A DNA stretch of 64,000 bases from contig CAVXXB010000011.1 in the NCBI GenBank assembly GCA_963765585.1, positions 62,001 through 126,000 of the forward strand, in the 5' to 3' direction. The DNA comes from CAVXXB01 sp963765585 (GTDB lineage Bacteria; Calditrichota; Calditrichia; JAJRVZ01). Below, one piece after another: positions 47,848-56,731 of the stretch (positions are counted from its first letter, which is position 1; each line of letters opens with the position of its first letter). Made by a program: the position numbers and the translations under genes. Under the pieces are notes generated by a model that was not told the DNA's origin, searched no databases, and saw only the letters and a list, made by a program, of their open reading frames with translations.

Positions 47848-49500
47848 ATGAAAAAGATGTTTTTACTCGGTACAGTAATATTGATATTTTCGATTTTCGG
47901 ATGTCAAACCGAAAAATCAACAGAGGGAGACAAACTAATGCAGAAAATTTCCCAATTTGCTGAGATAGAAATAAATTATGATGAGAACCTTTTGGATAAA
48001 CGGCAGCAAATGGTGGTTCAAAAATTATATCAGGCCGCAAAAATAATCGATGAATTATTTCTTGAACAGGTCTATGACAAGAATGTACAAATAAGACAAA
48101 GTCTAACCGGGCAAACAGATATCCAGGCAAAGAATGAATTAAAATACTTCAATATTATGTTCGGCCCCTTTGACCGGCTGGATGAACGGCATCCTTTCAT
48201 TGGCAAGACGGAGCAGCCACTTGGCGCAAATTTTTATCCCGAGGACATGACTAAAGAAGAATTTGAAAACTGGCTGGAACAACATCCGGAAGACAAAGCT
48301 TCATTTACGTCAGAATTTACTGTAATTCGCCGGAAAGATAATAAGCTGGTAGCCATTCCATATTCTGAATTCTATAAAGATAAACTAACAAAAATAAGTT
48401 CACTTCTTGAAGAAGCGGCAGAGTATGCAGATAACGCCTCTCTCAAGCACTATCTGATGACACGGGCAAAAGCCCTTCATACCAATGATTATTATGAGAG
48501 CGATATGGCCTGGATGGATTTGAAAGATCATACCATCGAAGTTATTATCGGACCATATGAGGTATATGAGGATCGCTTATTTAACTATAAAGCAGCATTC
48601 GAGTGCTTTATAACTATTAAAGATCCGGTCGAAAGTGATAAACTGGATAAATTCAAATCGTTTCTGAATGAAATGGAAGACAATCTTCCTATTCCTGATG
48701 AACATAAAAATTTTAACCGGGGCTCTGAATCGCCTATGGTCGTTGTACAGGAAGTGTTTTCTGCCGGGGATACAAAAGCCGGGGTACAAACCCTGGCATT
48801 CAACCTGCCCAATGATGAGCGTGTACGTGAAGCAAAGGGTTCAAAAAAAGTCATGCTAAAAAATATCCATGAGGCAAAATTTGCAAAATTACTGATGCCT
48901 ATCGCTCAAAAAATACTGGATCCGCAACAACTTCCCAATGTAACCTTTGATGGATTCTTCAATCATACCCTGATGCACGAAATGTCCCATGGTGTCGGAC
49001 CAGGAAAAATTAAAATTGACGGACGGGCAACGGAAGTAAAGATCGAATTAAAAGAAACCTATTCCAAACTGGAAGAATGCAAAGCCGATGTGCTTGGTAT
49101 GTACAATAATATTTACATGATTGAAAAGGGTATATATCCGGCAGAGTTTGAAAAGGAGATTTATATTACTTTTCTCCCAGGCGTTCTCAGATCTATCCGA
49201 TTTGGTATAGATGAAGCACATGGTGCAGGGAATGCTATTATTTTCAATTATTTTCTTGAAAAAGGAATTTACGAGTACGATTCGGAGAAAAAACTGGTTC
49301 GCGTAGATCTGGATAAAGTAGCAGACGGTGTTAAGGACCTGGCAAACAAACTGCTCATGATTCAGGCAAACGGAGATTATGCCGGTGCCATTGCTCTGAT
49401 TGATAAGTACGCAGTTAATTCAGATCCGATCAGAGAGCTCAGAGCAAAGTTGAATGATCTACCGGTAGATATATGGCCCGTATTTCAAATTGATAAATAA
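47848..49500 (+). CDS. Dipeptidyl-peptidase III-like zinc hydrolase, lipoprotein
   Basis: 550 residues with a lipoprotein signal (FSIFGC, Cys 19). The M49-family active site is present: HEMSH (H377-H381) and the third ligand and second-shell region EECKAD (409-414). The canonical M49 motif is HExxxH; here it is the shorter HExxH, a variant I recall from Caldithrix-type DPP III. EVIIGPYEVYEDRLF and GTNPHGYxxNDxx-like neighbours also fit. It should cleave dipeptides from peptide N-termini, or hydrolyse a related substrate, in the periplasm or at a membrane. AAGGAGAA precedes the ATG. Confidence 0.78.
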   Translation: MKKMFLLGTVILIFSIFGCQTEKSTEGDKLMQKISQFAEIEINYDENLLDKRQQMVVQKLYQAAKIIDELFLEQVYDKNVQIRQSLTGQTDIQAKNELKYFNIMFGPFDRLDERHPFIGKTEQPLGANFYPEDMTKEEFENWLEQHPEDKASFTSEFTVIRRKDNKLVAIPYSEFYKDKLTKISSLLEEAAEYADNASLKHYLMTRAKALHTNDYYESDMAWMDLKDHTIEVIIGPYEVYEDRLFNYKAAFECFITIKDPVESDKLDKFKSFLNEMEDNLPIPDEHKNFNRGSESPMVVVQEVFSAGDTKAGVQTLAFNLPNDERVREAKGSKKVMLKNIHEAKFAKLLMPIAQKILDPQQLPNVTFDGFFNHTLMHEMSHGVGPGKIKIDGRATEVKIELKETYSKLEECKADVLGMYNNIYMIEKGIYPAEFEKEIYITFLPGVLRSIRFGIDEAHGAGNAIIFNYFLEKGIYEYDSEKKLVRVDLDKVADGVKDLANKLLMIQANGDYAGAIALIDKYAVNSDPIRELRAKLNDLPVDIWPVFQIDK

Positions 49501-49597
49501 ATTCTATAAGATGTAGTCCACTGTTAATGTAGTCCATCTCAAATTTTTAACGATTGTTCCACTCACAATGTAGTCCATCTCAGAGATGGACTACATT
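49501..49597. repeat. GTAGTCCATCT element cluster
   Basis: Copies of atgtagtccat(ct) at about 49511 and 49527, and a perfect 15-bp inverted repeat at 49567-49597 (arm AATGTAGTCCATCTC, 1-nt centre). The core is shared with 8553-8589, directly after the DPP III-like gene. Confidence 0.75.
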
Positions 49598-49729
49598 TCT
49601 CTATCCCCCATCCTATCAATTTATCACTGACCAATTATTGATCATTTTGTCCCACCTGATTATCAATCCATCTATTAAGTCGAAAATCTAATATGAACAA
49701 AAGTCTCAATTGCAGGGACATATTATTTT

Positions 49730-50117
49730 ATGTCTGAAGATAAAGAACGTAGATTTGAAGACAGAGTCAGAATTGATGGCGCACATGTATGTTATCGTTC
49801 CGGTAAAGAAAAAAGTCTTTTCGGTCGTTTTTCTGAACCAATGCCCATCGAGGATCTCACATGGTGCAGTGTAAGATTTTCAACCCGTGAGTACATAAAA
49901 ATTGGCGAACCAATTGATCTTGAAATGAAGATTCCGGGTGAGAACAAAATTAAGGTTAGGGGACATCTTATCTGGTCTGCACAAAAGCCGGATGATGAAA
50001 CACATTTCGCAGTAGTACAACTATTTCCGTTTGGTACCGGCAAGGAATACAACTCCGCTTAACATCCGAACGAAACTTAAAAATCTTGTAAAGAAATATA
50101 GTTCAAAAGGAAACTAG
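49730..50117 (+). CDS. PilZ-domain protein (frameshifted near the end)
   Basis: As written it stops at 50062 after FGTGKEYNSA. Skipping one base in ccgctt (50056-50060) lets it run to TAG at 50115 with LNIRTKLKNLVKKYSS, which aligns with the end YNSMDNHKRLKKLL of the PilZ protein at 25900; the corrected length, 128 residues, is identical. The RxxxR motif is kept (RFEDR), but the second motif reads DLTWCS instead of DxSxxG, so c-di-GMP binding is doubtful. It is a paralogue that may have lost ligand binding. Confidence 0.72.
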
Positions 50118-50230
50118 TTTTTGGTATCAGAATGGAACTGAAGTGACAGAGTGACAAAGAGATAAAGTTACAAAGATACAGAGTCCCTTAGCACCTAAGT
50201 CCCTGAGAAATAAAAAAACAGGTACAAATA

Positions 50231-50268
50231 TCCTTATCCATGGGATCCCGTTCCGGGACAGGATGACA
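50231..50268. repeat. GGATCCCGTTCCGGGACA dispersed element, copy 2
   Basis: 36/38 identical to the copy at 28145-28182. The miaB stop codon (50234-50236) lies inside it, so part of the element is translated. Confidence 0.8.
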
Positions 50269-51590
50269 ATTGCGGGCATTTTACTGCCAACTGCCTATTG
50301 CCTATTAAAGTATTCGGTGTCACTTCCTCAACTTTAACCTGCACAAAATCACCTGGTTTGCTACTCCCGTCAGAAAAAGCAACTAATTTATTCCCATCAT
50401 TTCTGCCCAGCATCTGCCCTGGTTTTTTACCAGGACCTTCAACCAGAACCTCGAAAGTCTTTTCCAGGTCATCTTGATTTTTGATATAACTTATTTTTCT
50501 TTGAAGATCAACCAGGCGTGTGATACGTGAAGTCTTATCCTCCTCAGAGACATCATCGGGAAACTTTCTCTGGGCAATCGTTTGTTTTCGTTCAGAATAT
50601 TTGAACATGAACGCAGAATCAAACTGAACCACCCGCATTAGATTAAGTGTTTCCTGATAATCTTCTTCAGATTCTGTTGGAAATCCAACAATAAAATCTG
50701 TAGTCAGAGTAATGTCAGGTATACGCTTTCTAATTTTTTCTACAAGACTCATGTATTCATCATTTGTATAGGTCCGATTCATCATTTCCAATATGCGATC
50801 ACTGCCCGCCTGCATCGGAAGATGTATATGTTTACATACTTTGGGATTGCTTGAGACCACTTCGATCAAATGTTCCGGGAAATCTTTCGGATGCGGCGAG
50901 GTAAACCGGATTCTGCGAATCCCATCAACCGTGCTCACCAATTCAAGAAGATCCGCAAAATCTTGTTCTTCATATTGATATGAATTTACATTTTGTCCTA
51001 AAAGCGTTACTTGTGAGAACCCCTGGTCTACAAGGCGCTTAACTTCTTCCAGTACATTATATGGATCACGACTGCGTTCCCTGCCACGTGTATAAGGTAC
51101 CACACAAAACGTACAGAAATTATCGCACCCACGCATTACCGCAATCCAGGCGTTAATTCCTTCATCACGGGTAGGAAACACATCACTATAAGTTTCAAAC
51201 TCTGAAAGCGTTAATGAATACTCCTTTTCTCCGGTTTCATTTACCCGTGAAATTAATTCAGGTAATTTCTTATAGCTATCAGGGCCGGCAACAATATCAA
51301 CACCAACTTTATCTTCAAGTAATTCTTTCCGCAGATTTTGGGCCATACAGCCCAACACACCCATAATCAGATTTTTGTTAGTCCGGCGCAAGCTGCTTTA
51401 AAACATTTATTCGTTGATGTACCTTCGAATGGGCATTTTCCCGAACCGAACAGGTATTTAAGAAAATTACTTCTGCCTCTTCGGGTTTATCTGTCAGGTA
51501 ATATTTATTATCCGTCAGGATAGTTTTTACAATTTCGCTGTCATACTCATTCATCTGACAGCCATAAGTTTCAATATATACTTTTTCCAT
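50234..51590 (-). CDS. miaB: tRNA-2-methylthio-N6-dimethylallyladenosine synthase (frameshifted)
   Basis: Two overlapping frames make one MiaB of about 451 residues. The first (51590-51378) has the N-terminal UPF0004 domain with ETYGCQMNEYDSE and FLNTCSVRENA; the second continues at NKNLIMGVLGCMAQ. Skipping the extra T in cagcttgcg (about 51391) restores KQLRRTNKNL. The radical-SAM motif CDNFCTFC and a C-terminal TRAM-like domain (FEVLVEGPGKK) are intact. It methylthiolates A37 of tRNAs. The last about 21 residues (NRQLAVKCPQLSS and on) come from intergenic repeat DNA. It follows mtaB by 6 nt. Confidence 0.88.
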
Positions 51591-51596
51591 TAATCC

Positions 51597-52892
51597 TCAA
51601 TCTGAAGAGATAAGTTTGCCTTGTATGCTGGTCGATCCGGCAGAAAGAAATTCAACATCATGTATGGTATTGTGAAGGTCTCCGTTAAACGCAGTTTCTA
51701 TATTCATATAATTGGAAGTATACCCAACCCAGTTGCCATTTTCAATCTGTTGTTCAAATAATACACTTCCACTTTTTCCCACATACCGCTCATAAAAAGT
51801 AAACTTTTTACGCTGCCCCTGCTCGATCAAAATCCTGGTACGGTTCTTTTTTACATGATGATCTACTTTAGGTTCCATTTTAAATGAACCTGTGCCATCA
51901 CGGTCTGAGTAGGTGAAGACATGATAGTAAGAAACCGGCAGATCGGCGAGTAATTTCTTGGTGTTGGCAAAAGCAGCATCATCTTCCGAAGGATACCCGA
52001 CCATGACATCTGTACCGATACCTGCATCCGGAACCGTCCTTGCTACAAATTCAACAAAATCGACATACTCGCGAACTGAATATTTACGGCGCATCGATTT
52101 TAATACATTATCATCTCCGCTTTGTAAAGGAATATGCAAATGTTTGCACATTTTCGGTGACTCCGCAATGAAATGAATCAGATCTTCCGGGATGGTAGTC
52201 GGCTCAATCGAACTAATGCGGATACGATCCAAATTTTCAATTTCAGTCAGTCTGTATAATATATCCAGAATGGATTTTTCATTACTTTCATAGGTTCCGA
52301 TATTTACACCGGTAATCACAATCTCTTTATGTCCCAGTTCGACCAGCTTCTCAGCCTCCCGTTGGATGTCCTCCGGATTTCTGCTACGCGCGGGTCCTCT
52401 GGCAGTGGGAATAATGCAAAAATTACAAACAAAATTACAGCCATCCTGAATTTTTAAATTGGCTCGAGTAGAATTATCATAGAGACCATAACTTTCAATA
52501 GTAAACTCGTCCCGGCTAATTTTTGGTGAGTGAACCACAAGCGGTTCTTCTCTTTTTTCCAGGCCGTCAAGATAATCTACCACCTTCAATTTATGTTCAT
52601 TACCAATGATCAGATCAATGCCGGATATTCCCTTAAGAGTATCCACTGCCATTTGGGCATAACAGCCAACGACCGCAACATAGGTATTTGGGTGCTTTCG
52701 TAATGCTCTACGAACCGCCTGTCTGCATTTGGAATCGGCCTGTTCGGTTACCGTACAGGTGTTTATAATGGTAAGATCTGCCGGTTCGCCAAAATCAACA
52801 ATTTCAAAGCCTTCATTTTTTATTGATTTGGCAATAATCGCTGTCTCGGCCTGATTTAACCGGCAACCTAATGTATGAAAACTGGCTTTCAA
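51597..52892 (-). CDS. mtaB: tRNA t6A37 methylthiotransferase
   Basis: 431 residues. The UPF0004 domain has TLGCRLNQAETA and INTCTVTEQADSKCRQAVRRA; the radical-SAM cluster is CNFVCNFC. KCRQAVRRALRKHP and the lack of a full MiaB-like TRAM end favour MtaB (YqeV) over MiaB or RimO. It adds a methylthio group to t6A at position 37 of tRNA(Lys)-type anticodon loops. TTG start with AGGA 7 nt upstream. Paired with miaB in one operon. Confidence 0.9.
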   Translation of the reverse strand: MKASFHTLGCRLNQAETAIIAKSIKNEGFEIVDFGEPADLTIINTCTVTEQADSKCRQAVRRALRKHPNTYVAVVGCYAQMAVDTLKGISGIDLIIGNEHKLKVVDYLDGLEKREEPLVVHSPKISRDEFTIESYGLYDNSTRANLKIQDGCNFVCNFCIIPTARGPARSRNPEDIQREAEKLVELGHKEIVITGVNIGTYESNEKSILDILYRLTEIENLDRIRISSIEPTTIPEDLIHFIAESPKMCKHLHIPLQSGDDNVLKSMRRKYSVREYVDFVEFVARTVPDAGIGTDVMVGYPSEDDAAFANTKKLLADLPVSYYHVFTYSDRDGTGSFKMEPKVDHHVKKNRTRILIEQGQRKKFTFYERYVGKSGSVLFEQQIENGNWVGYTSNYMNIETAFNGDLHNTIHDVEFLSAGSTSIQGKLISSD

Positions 52893-53235
52893 TGGAATCC
52901 TATAACATTTAATTCAAACATCTTTTCACAAATTTCTGCAATTTTATAATTTACGAAATTCATCAGGTGGAATAAAGGGGCGTTCTTAAGATACACGAAG
53001 CATGCATGAAGTAGCAATGTCACTCGTGGATGCTGGATGCTGGAGCAGGAAAAATGTGCCTCAAACGTTGTCATCCTGCAAGGACCTTTCATCCGTGAAG
53101 CAAAACTCAAGGAAACAAGATGCAAGAGACAAGTTGCCGGATTAGATCCCTAAAATGACAGACCAGTGCCCAGTACTGAGTACCGAATCTCTCAGGGACT
53201 CAGGGACTTAGGCGCAAAGGTACTCTGTCTCTTTG
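52893..53235. other. 343-bp intergenic region with repeats
   Basis: Contains tggatgctggatgctggag (about 53028-53044), a GTCATCCTGCAAGGACC string (53069), aagagacaagttgcc, cagtgcccagtactgagtacc (about 53165) and agggactcagggacttaggcg (53194-53214). No gene. Confidence 0.5.
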
Positions 53236-53973
53236 TCACTTTGTCTCTCTGTCACTATCATTCTCAAACTCATAGTCATAAAACAAAATATCCGATTTTA
53301 TCTTTCCGGAAAAAATAAATAAAAATGATATCTCGGCATCCATATGGATCTGAGCCGGCACCCAGTGACCCTCTACCCGATTCAGTCCAATATCCATCCG
53401 CATGGTTTCGATTCCTGTTGGAAATTCTGATGGAACCAGACTGGCCCTGACGACCACATATTCATCCGTATGAATCCACAGATCGCCATGAAAAAAATCT
53501 TCGTTTTCTTCCAGGCATTTAGATTTGATATGTATAGTCGAAAAGTTATTTACATTTTCCAAACCAATATAAGTAAATTTGTACTTATCCCGGTATTCCG
53601 GCCCTACCATTTCGTTAAGACTGAACTTACGGCCCTCCCCCGGTTCATTTTTCTCTGATACTTTTTCAGTCACATCCAGCCACTGACCATCCTCAAAATT
53701 TTCAGCGCTTATCAGTTTCCGCTCACGATTTTCATTTGATTTTACATACACCTCATATAGACGACGGGATTGCTCATCGATCTCGTCATCACCATCCAGT
53801 TTAACAAAGCTAATTTTTTGTTTAAAACGATAGTTTTGCAATGAATCTGTATTGGCTTCCTGGATCAGATTTGCCCGATAGACTTTTTCAATTAACGCAT
53901 CGATATCCTGGGCAGTAGTCAATGAAATAGTACTGTTTAACAGAACCACAATGATAAAGAAATATCGGCCCAC
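53236..53973 (-). CDS. LolA/LppX-fold-like periplasmic protein
   Basis: 245 residues with a signal peptide (FFIIVVLLNSTISLTTAQ). The mature part has a first helix (IDALIEKVYRANLI), then long strands such as NYRFKQKISFVKLDG, HIKSKCLEENEDFFHGDLW and IGLNRVEGHWVPAQIHMDAE, which resemble outer membrane lipoprotein carrier-like folds (half-barrel). Family assignment is tentative. Start is GTG with GGAGACTG upstream. The final codons (SDRETK) are made from a gtgacagagagacaaag repeat. No operon partner is clear. Confidence 0.6.
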   Translation of the reverse strand: MGRYFFIIVVLLNSTISLTTAQDIDALIEKVYRANLIQEANTDSLQNYRFKQKISFVKLDGDDEIDEQSRRLYEVYVKSNENRERKLISAENFEDGQWLDVTEKVSEKNEPGEGRKFSLNEMVGPEYRDKYKFTYIGLENVNNFSTIHIKSKCLEENEDFFHGDLWIHTDEYVVVRASLVPSEFPTGIETMRMDIGLNRVEGHWVPAQIHMDAEISFLFIFSGKIKSDILFYDYEFENDSDRETK

Positions 53974-54085
53974 TTGTCAGTCTCCATTATAGTGTCAAAA
54001 TTAAAAAACTACAAATCTCCATTCATATTTAACCTGGATATTTTTTTTCTCGCAAAGCCACAGAAACGCAGAGACGCAGATAAAA

Positions 54086-54113
54086 GATTAGAGATTAGAG
54101 ATTAGAGATTAGA
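54086..54113. repeat. (GATTAGA)4 heptamer array
   Basis: Four perfect head-to-tail heptamers downstream of radA, with cgcaaagccacagaaacgc text before it. Confidence 0.9.
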
Positions 54114-54189
54114 ACTTAAAAGTTAAAAAATATATTAATTCCCAATTCTTAATCGCAATTTTCAATGGCCAACCGCCTACTGCCAACTG

Positions 54190-55539
54190 TTAACTGCCAA
54201 TCGTTTTAATTCCATTCCTGAGATTCTCAATAAATTTCACTTTTTTACTGTTTCCACCCAGGCTTGATTTGCTCATGGCAGGAACGATAATCTGACTAAA
54301 ACCCAATTTTTCTGCCTCGCGAATCCGATCTTCAAGGCGGCTTACCCGGCGCACCTCACCTCCCAGACCAATCTCCCCTATATAAACCGTTTTATTTGGT
54401 AATGGCTTGTCATCCAGACTGGAGATAAGTGCCATACAGATACCAAGATCGGCCGATGGTTCTTCTATCTTCAGACCTCCGGATACTTTAATAAAAACAT
54501 CATAAAAGCCAAACGGTTTGCCAAATCTTTTTTCCAGCACAGCCAATAACAGGTTCATACGACGATGATCGATTCCGGTCGCTGTTCTTTGTGGCATACC
54601 GAATTGGGTTTTACTCACCAAAGCCTGGATCTGTATCAGGAAGGTACGATTACCCTCAAGTACAGCAACGATGGCATTGCCTGACTCCTGATTGTCGGTT
54701 TCGGATAAAAATATCTCTGAAGGATTTGATAACTCTTCCAACCCGCCGGCCGTCATCCGGAATAATCCAATTTCATTTACCGGACCAAACCGGTTTTTTG
54801 TGCAACGTAAAATACGATAATCATATTGATTATCGCCCTCAAAATACAGAACCGTATCTACCATGTGCTCAAGCACTTTGGGACCGGCAATATTGCCCTC
54901 TTTGGTGATGTGACCCACTATTATAACCGGCACCATATGTTCTTTGGCATACCGTGTCAGCTTCGCGGTGCAAGTCCGCAACTGACTGATATTGCCGGGA
55001 ATTGATTCTATTTCATCACTGGCCAGGGTTTGTATTGAATCGACAATTACGGCCTCAGCCTTTGTATCATGAACAATTTCCAGCATATTTTCCAGATTTG
55101 TTTCTGAACTGAACAAAATATTTTCACTTTTCAAACCCAGACGTTCCGCGCGCAACTGCACCTGGCGCTGAGACTCTTCACCCGAGACATAGAGTAACTT
55201 GCCGGTATTCTTTAATCCTTCCAACACTTGTAACATTAGGGTAGATTTTCCTATCCCCGGATCACCGCCGATAATCGTAACCGATCCCGGTACGATTCCA
55301 CCTCCTAAGGTTCGGTCGAATTCCATAATACTGGTTTTTATCCGGTTAAATACCTCGGAAGAGCCCGACATCAATGGCTGTGCCGATGTTTTAGTTTTCC
55401 GTGGTTTATCCTTTACCGCTTCCCGGGTTTCTTCCTGAAACGAACTCCATGCATCGCAAGCGGGACATTTCCCAAGCCATTTCATTGACTCATGGCCACA
55501 TTGCTGACAAATATATAGCGACTTAATCTTTCCAGCCAT
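54190..55539 (-). CDS. radA: DNA repair protein RadA (Sms)
   Basis: 449 residues, full length. The N-terminal zinc finger is CQQCGHESMKWLGKCPAC; Walker A is GGDPGIGKST, Walker B lies in AVIVDSIQTL, and the RadA-specific KNRFG motif is CTKNRFG. The C-terminal Lon-protease-like domain (about 290-449) has GIDHRRMNLLLAVLEKR. It is a branch-migration helicase for recombinational repair. AGGA precedes the ATG. The stop codon is directly at the edge of a ggcagttaacagttggcag repeat. Confidence 0.95.
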   Translation of the reverse strand: MAGKIKSLYICQQCGHESMKWLGKCPACDAWSSFQEETREAVKDKPRKTKTSAQPLMSGSSEVFNRIKTSIMEFDRTLGGGIVPGSVTIIGGDPGIGKSTLMLQVLEGLKNTGKLLYVSGEESQRQVQLRAERLGLKSENILFSSETNLENMLEIVHDTKAEAVIVDSIQTLASDEIESIPGNISQLRTCTAKLTRYAKEHMVPVIIVGHITKEGNIAGPKVLEHMVDTVLYFEGDNQYDYRILRCTKNRFGPVNEIGLFRMTAGGLEELSNPSEIFLSETDNQESGNAIVAVLEGNRTFLIQIQALVSKTQFGMPQRTATGIDHRRMNLLLAVLEKRFGKPFGFYDVFIKVSGGLKIEEPSADLGICMALISSLDDKPLPNKTVYIGEIGLGGEVRRVSRLEDRIREAEKLGFSQIIVPAMSKSSLGGNSKKVKFIENLRNGIKTIGS

Positions 55540-55574
55540 CTCGAGATCCTATACAATATTAAATTTTCAATTGA

Positions 55575-55735
55575 TAATCAGGAGTTAGGAATTAGAAATT
55601 AGAGATTAGAGATTAGAGATTAAATGTGAGGAAGAATTTAACGCCAATATCCAATACTAATAACAAATAACAAATTCCTAATTACCAATTACTAATTACT
55701 AATTACAATCCAAACTCAAAGTGCCCAATACGAAA
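55575..55735. repeat. GATTAGA and CCAATTA-type heptamer arrays
   Basis: First a gagttaggaattagaaattag string grading into GATTAGA units (to about 55622), then taacaaataac and ccaattactaattac period-7 units (about 55660-55710), upstream of radA. Confidence 0.8.
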
Positions 55736-55752
55736 TTTCCAATTCCAAATCC

Positions 55753-56727
55753 TCATTCAAACAAATCTGTCTGTGCCCTTGGTATCAAAGGGCGTGCATT
55801 CAACCCCTCATTTCTCAGTACAGTTACAAAATCATCAAATCCATGGGTACAATATATTTCGCTTGCGCCGCTGTTAATTGCGGTCTTGACAAGTTCATCA
55901 AAATCTGCATGATCGCTGTAGGAAAACACCTGATCCACCTTGAAGCGAAATTTAGTCGACGCATCCATACCCCAACCCGACAAAAATATGGTATATTTAT
56001 TTTCCATATTTTTAATAAATCGCTGATGTCTGAAGTTAACGGGTACGAGTAATACACGATTTTTATAGTCACTTTTGCGTAATTTTTCATATTCTCCAAA
56101 TTGTATATCATATTTCTTATACACATTAGCCAGACGCACGATGCTATAATCAGCTGCAATTTTTATACCAGCATTACTGATAAAATGTAGTATTTCCTGC
56201 GCTTTTCCCAGTGGATATGCAAAGATAACCGGCGTTATTCCCGCATTCAGTTTCTCTGATACAAGTTGAAGTACATCCTGTTCAATCACCTCCCTGGTGG
56301 GAAATCGGTAATGGGATCTGCCAAAAGTAGACTCCATAATTAACACATCACACGGAACGGTTTGATATTTTTCGACTGTATTTGCGGATTTTGTCCTGAA
56401 GTCACCGGTATAAAGCAGTCTGCCCTCAGAATTTTCGATTAGAATCTGGGCCGAACCAAGGATATGACCGGCCGGGTACAACGAAATCTCAGCATGCTCA
56501 ATTTTAAATTTCTGACCGTATTCCAGTGCCAGGCAATGTGTTTTTTTTTGTCGAATCTGAAGAAATTCTGCGGTTGGAGGACTACATAATATCTGACTAT
56601 GTCTTGCTGCATGGTCGGCATGAGCATGTGAAATAAAACCGATTTCTCTCTTTTTCCGACTATCCAGATATAAATTTATGGAAGGAATATGTATCGCTTT
56701 ATCCCGGATCTCAAATAATGAAACGAT
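55753..56727 (-). CDS. MBL-fold exonuclease/metallohydrolase-like protein
   Basis: About 324 residues if the whole open frame is used. The metallo-beta-lactamase motif HAHADH lies at about residues 34-39, and YPAGHILGSAQ plus YTGDF (84-105) are the next metal motifs; the C-terminal SGWGMDA and YSDHADFDEL match the beta-CASP-like ligase-associated exonuclease group. No ATG, GTG or TTG occurs in frame before residue 83, yet the first 82 codons carry the essential metal motif. The most likely start is the ATC codon at 56725-56727 (an AAAGGA site lies 9 nt upstream), or the true start codon has been lost. Role in nucleic-acid processing is inferred. Confidence 0.7.
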   Translation of the reverse strand: MVSLFEIRDKAIHIPSINLYLDSRKKREIGFISHAHADHAARHSQILCSPPTAEFLQIRQKKTHCLALEYGQKFKIEHAEISLYPAGHILGSAQILIENSEGRLLYTGDFRTKSANTVEKYQTVPCDVLIMESTFGRSHYRFPTREVIEQDVLQLVSEKLNAGITPVIFAYPLGKAQEILHFISNAGIKIAADYSIVRLANVYKKYDIQFGEYEKLRKSDYKNRVLLVPVNFRHQRFIKNMENKYTIFLSGWGMDASTKFRFKVDQVFSYSDHADFDELVKTAINSGASEIYCTHGFDDFVTVLRNEGLNARPLIPRAQTDLFE

Positions 56728-56731
56728 AGGT

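Noticed and set aside
56541..56549. Frameshift at the T9 run within the MBL gene
   Set aside because: The frame reads through the run without a break, with conserved residues on both sides.
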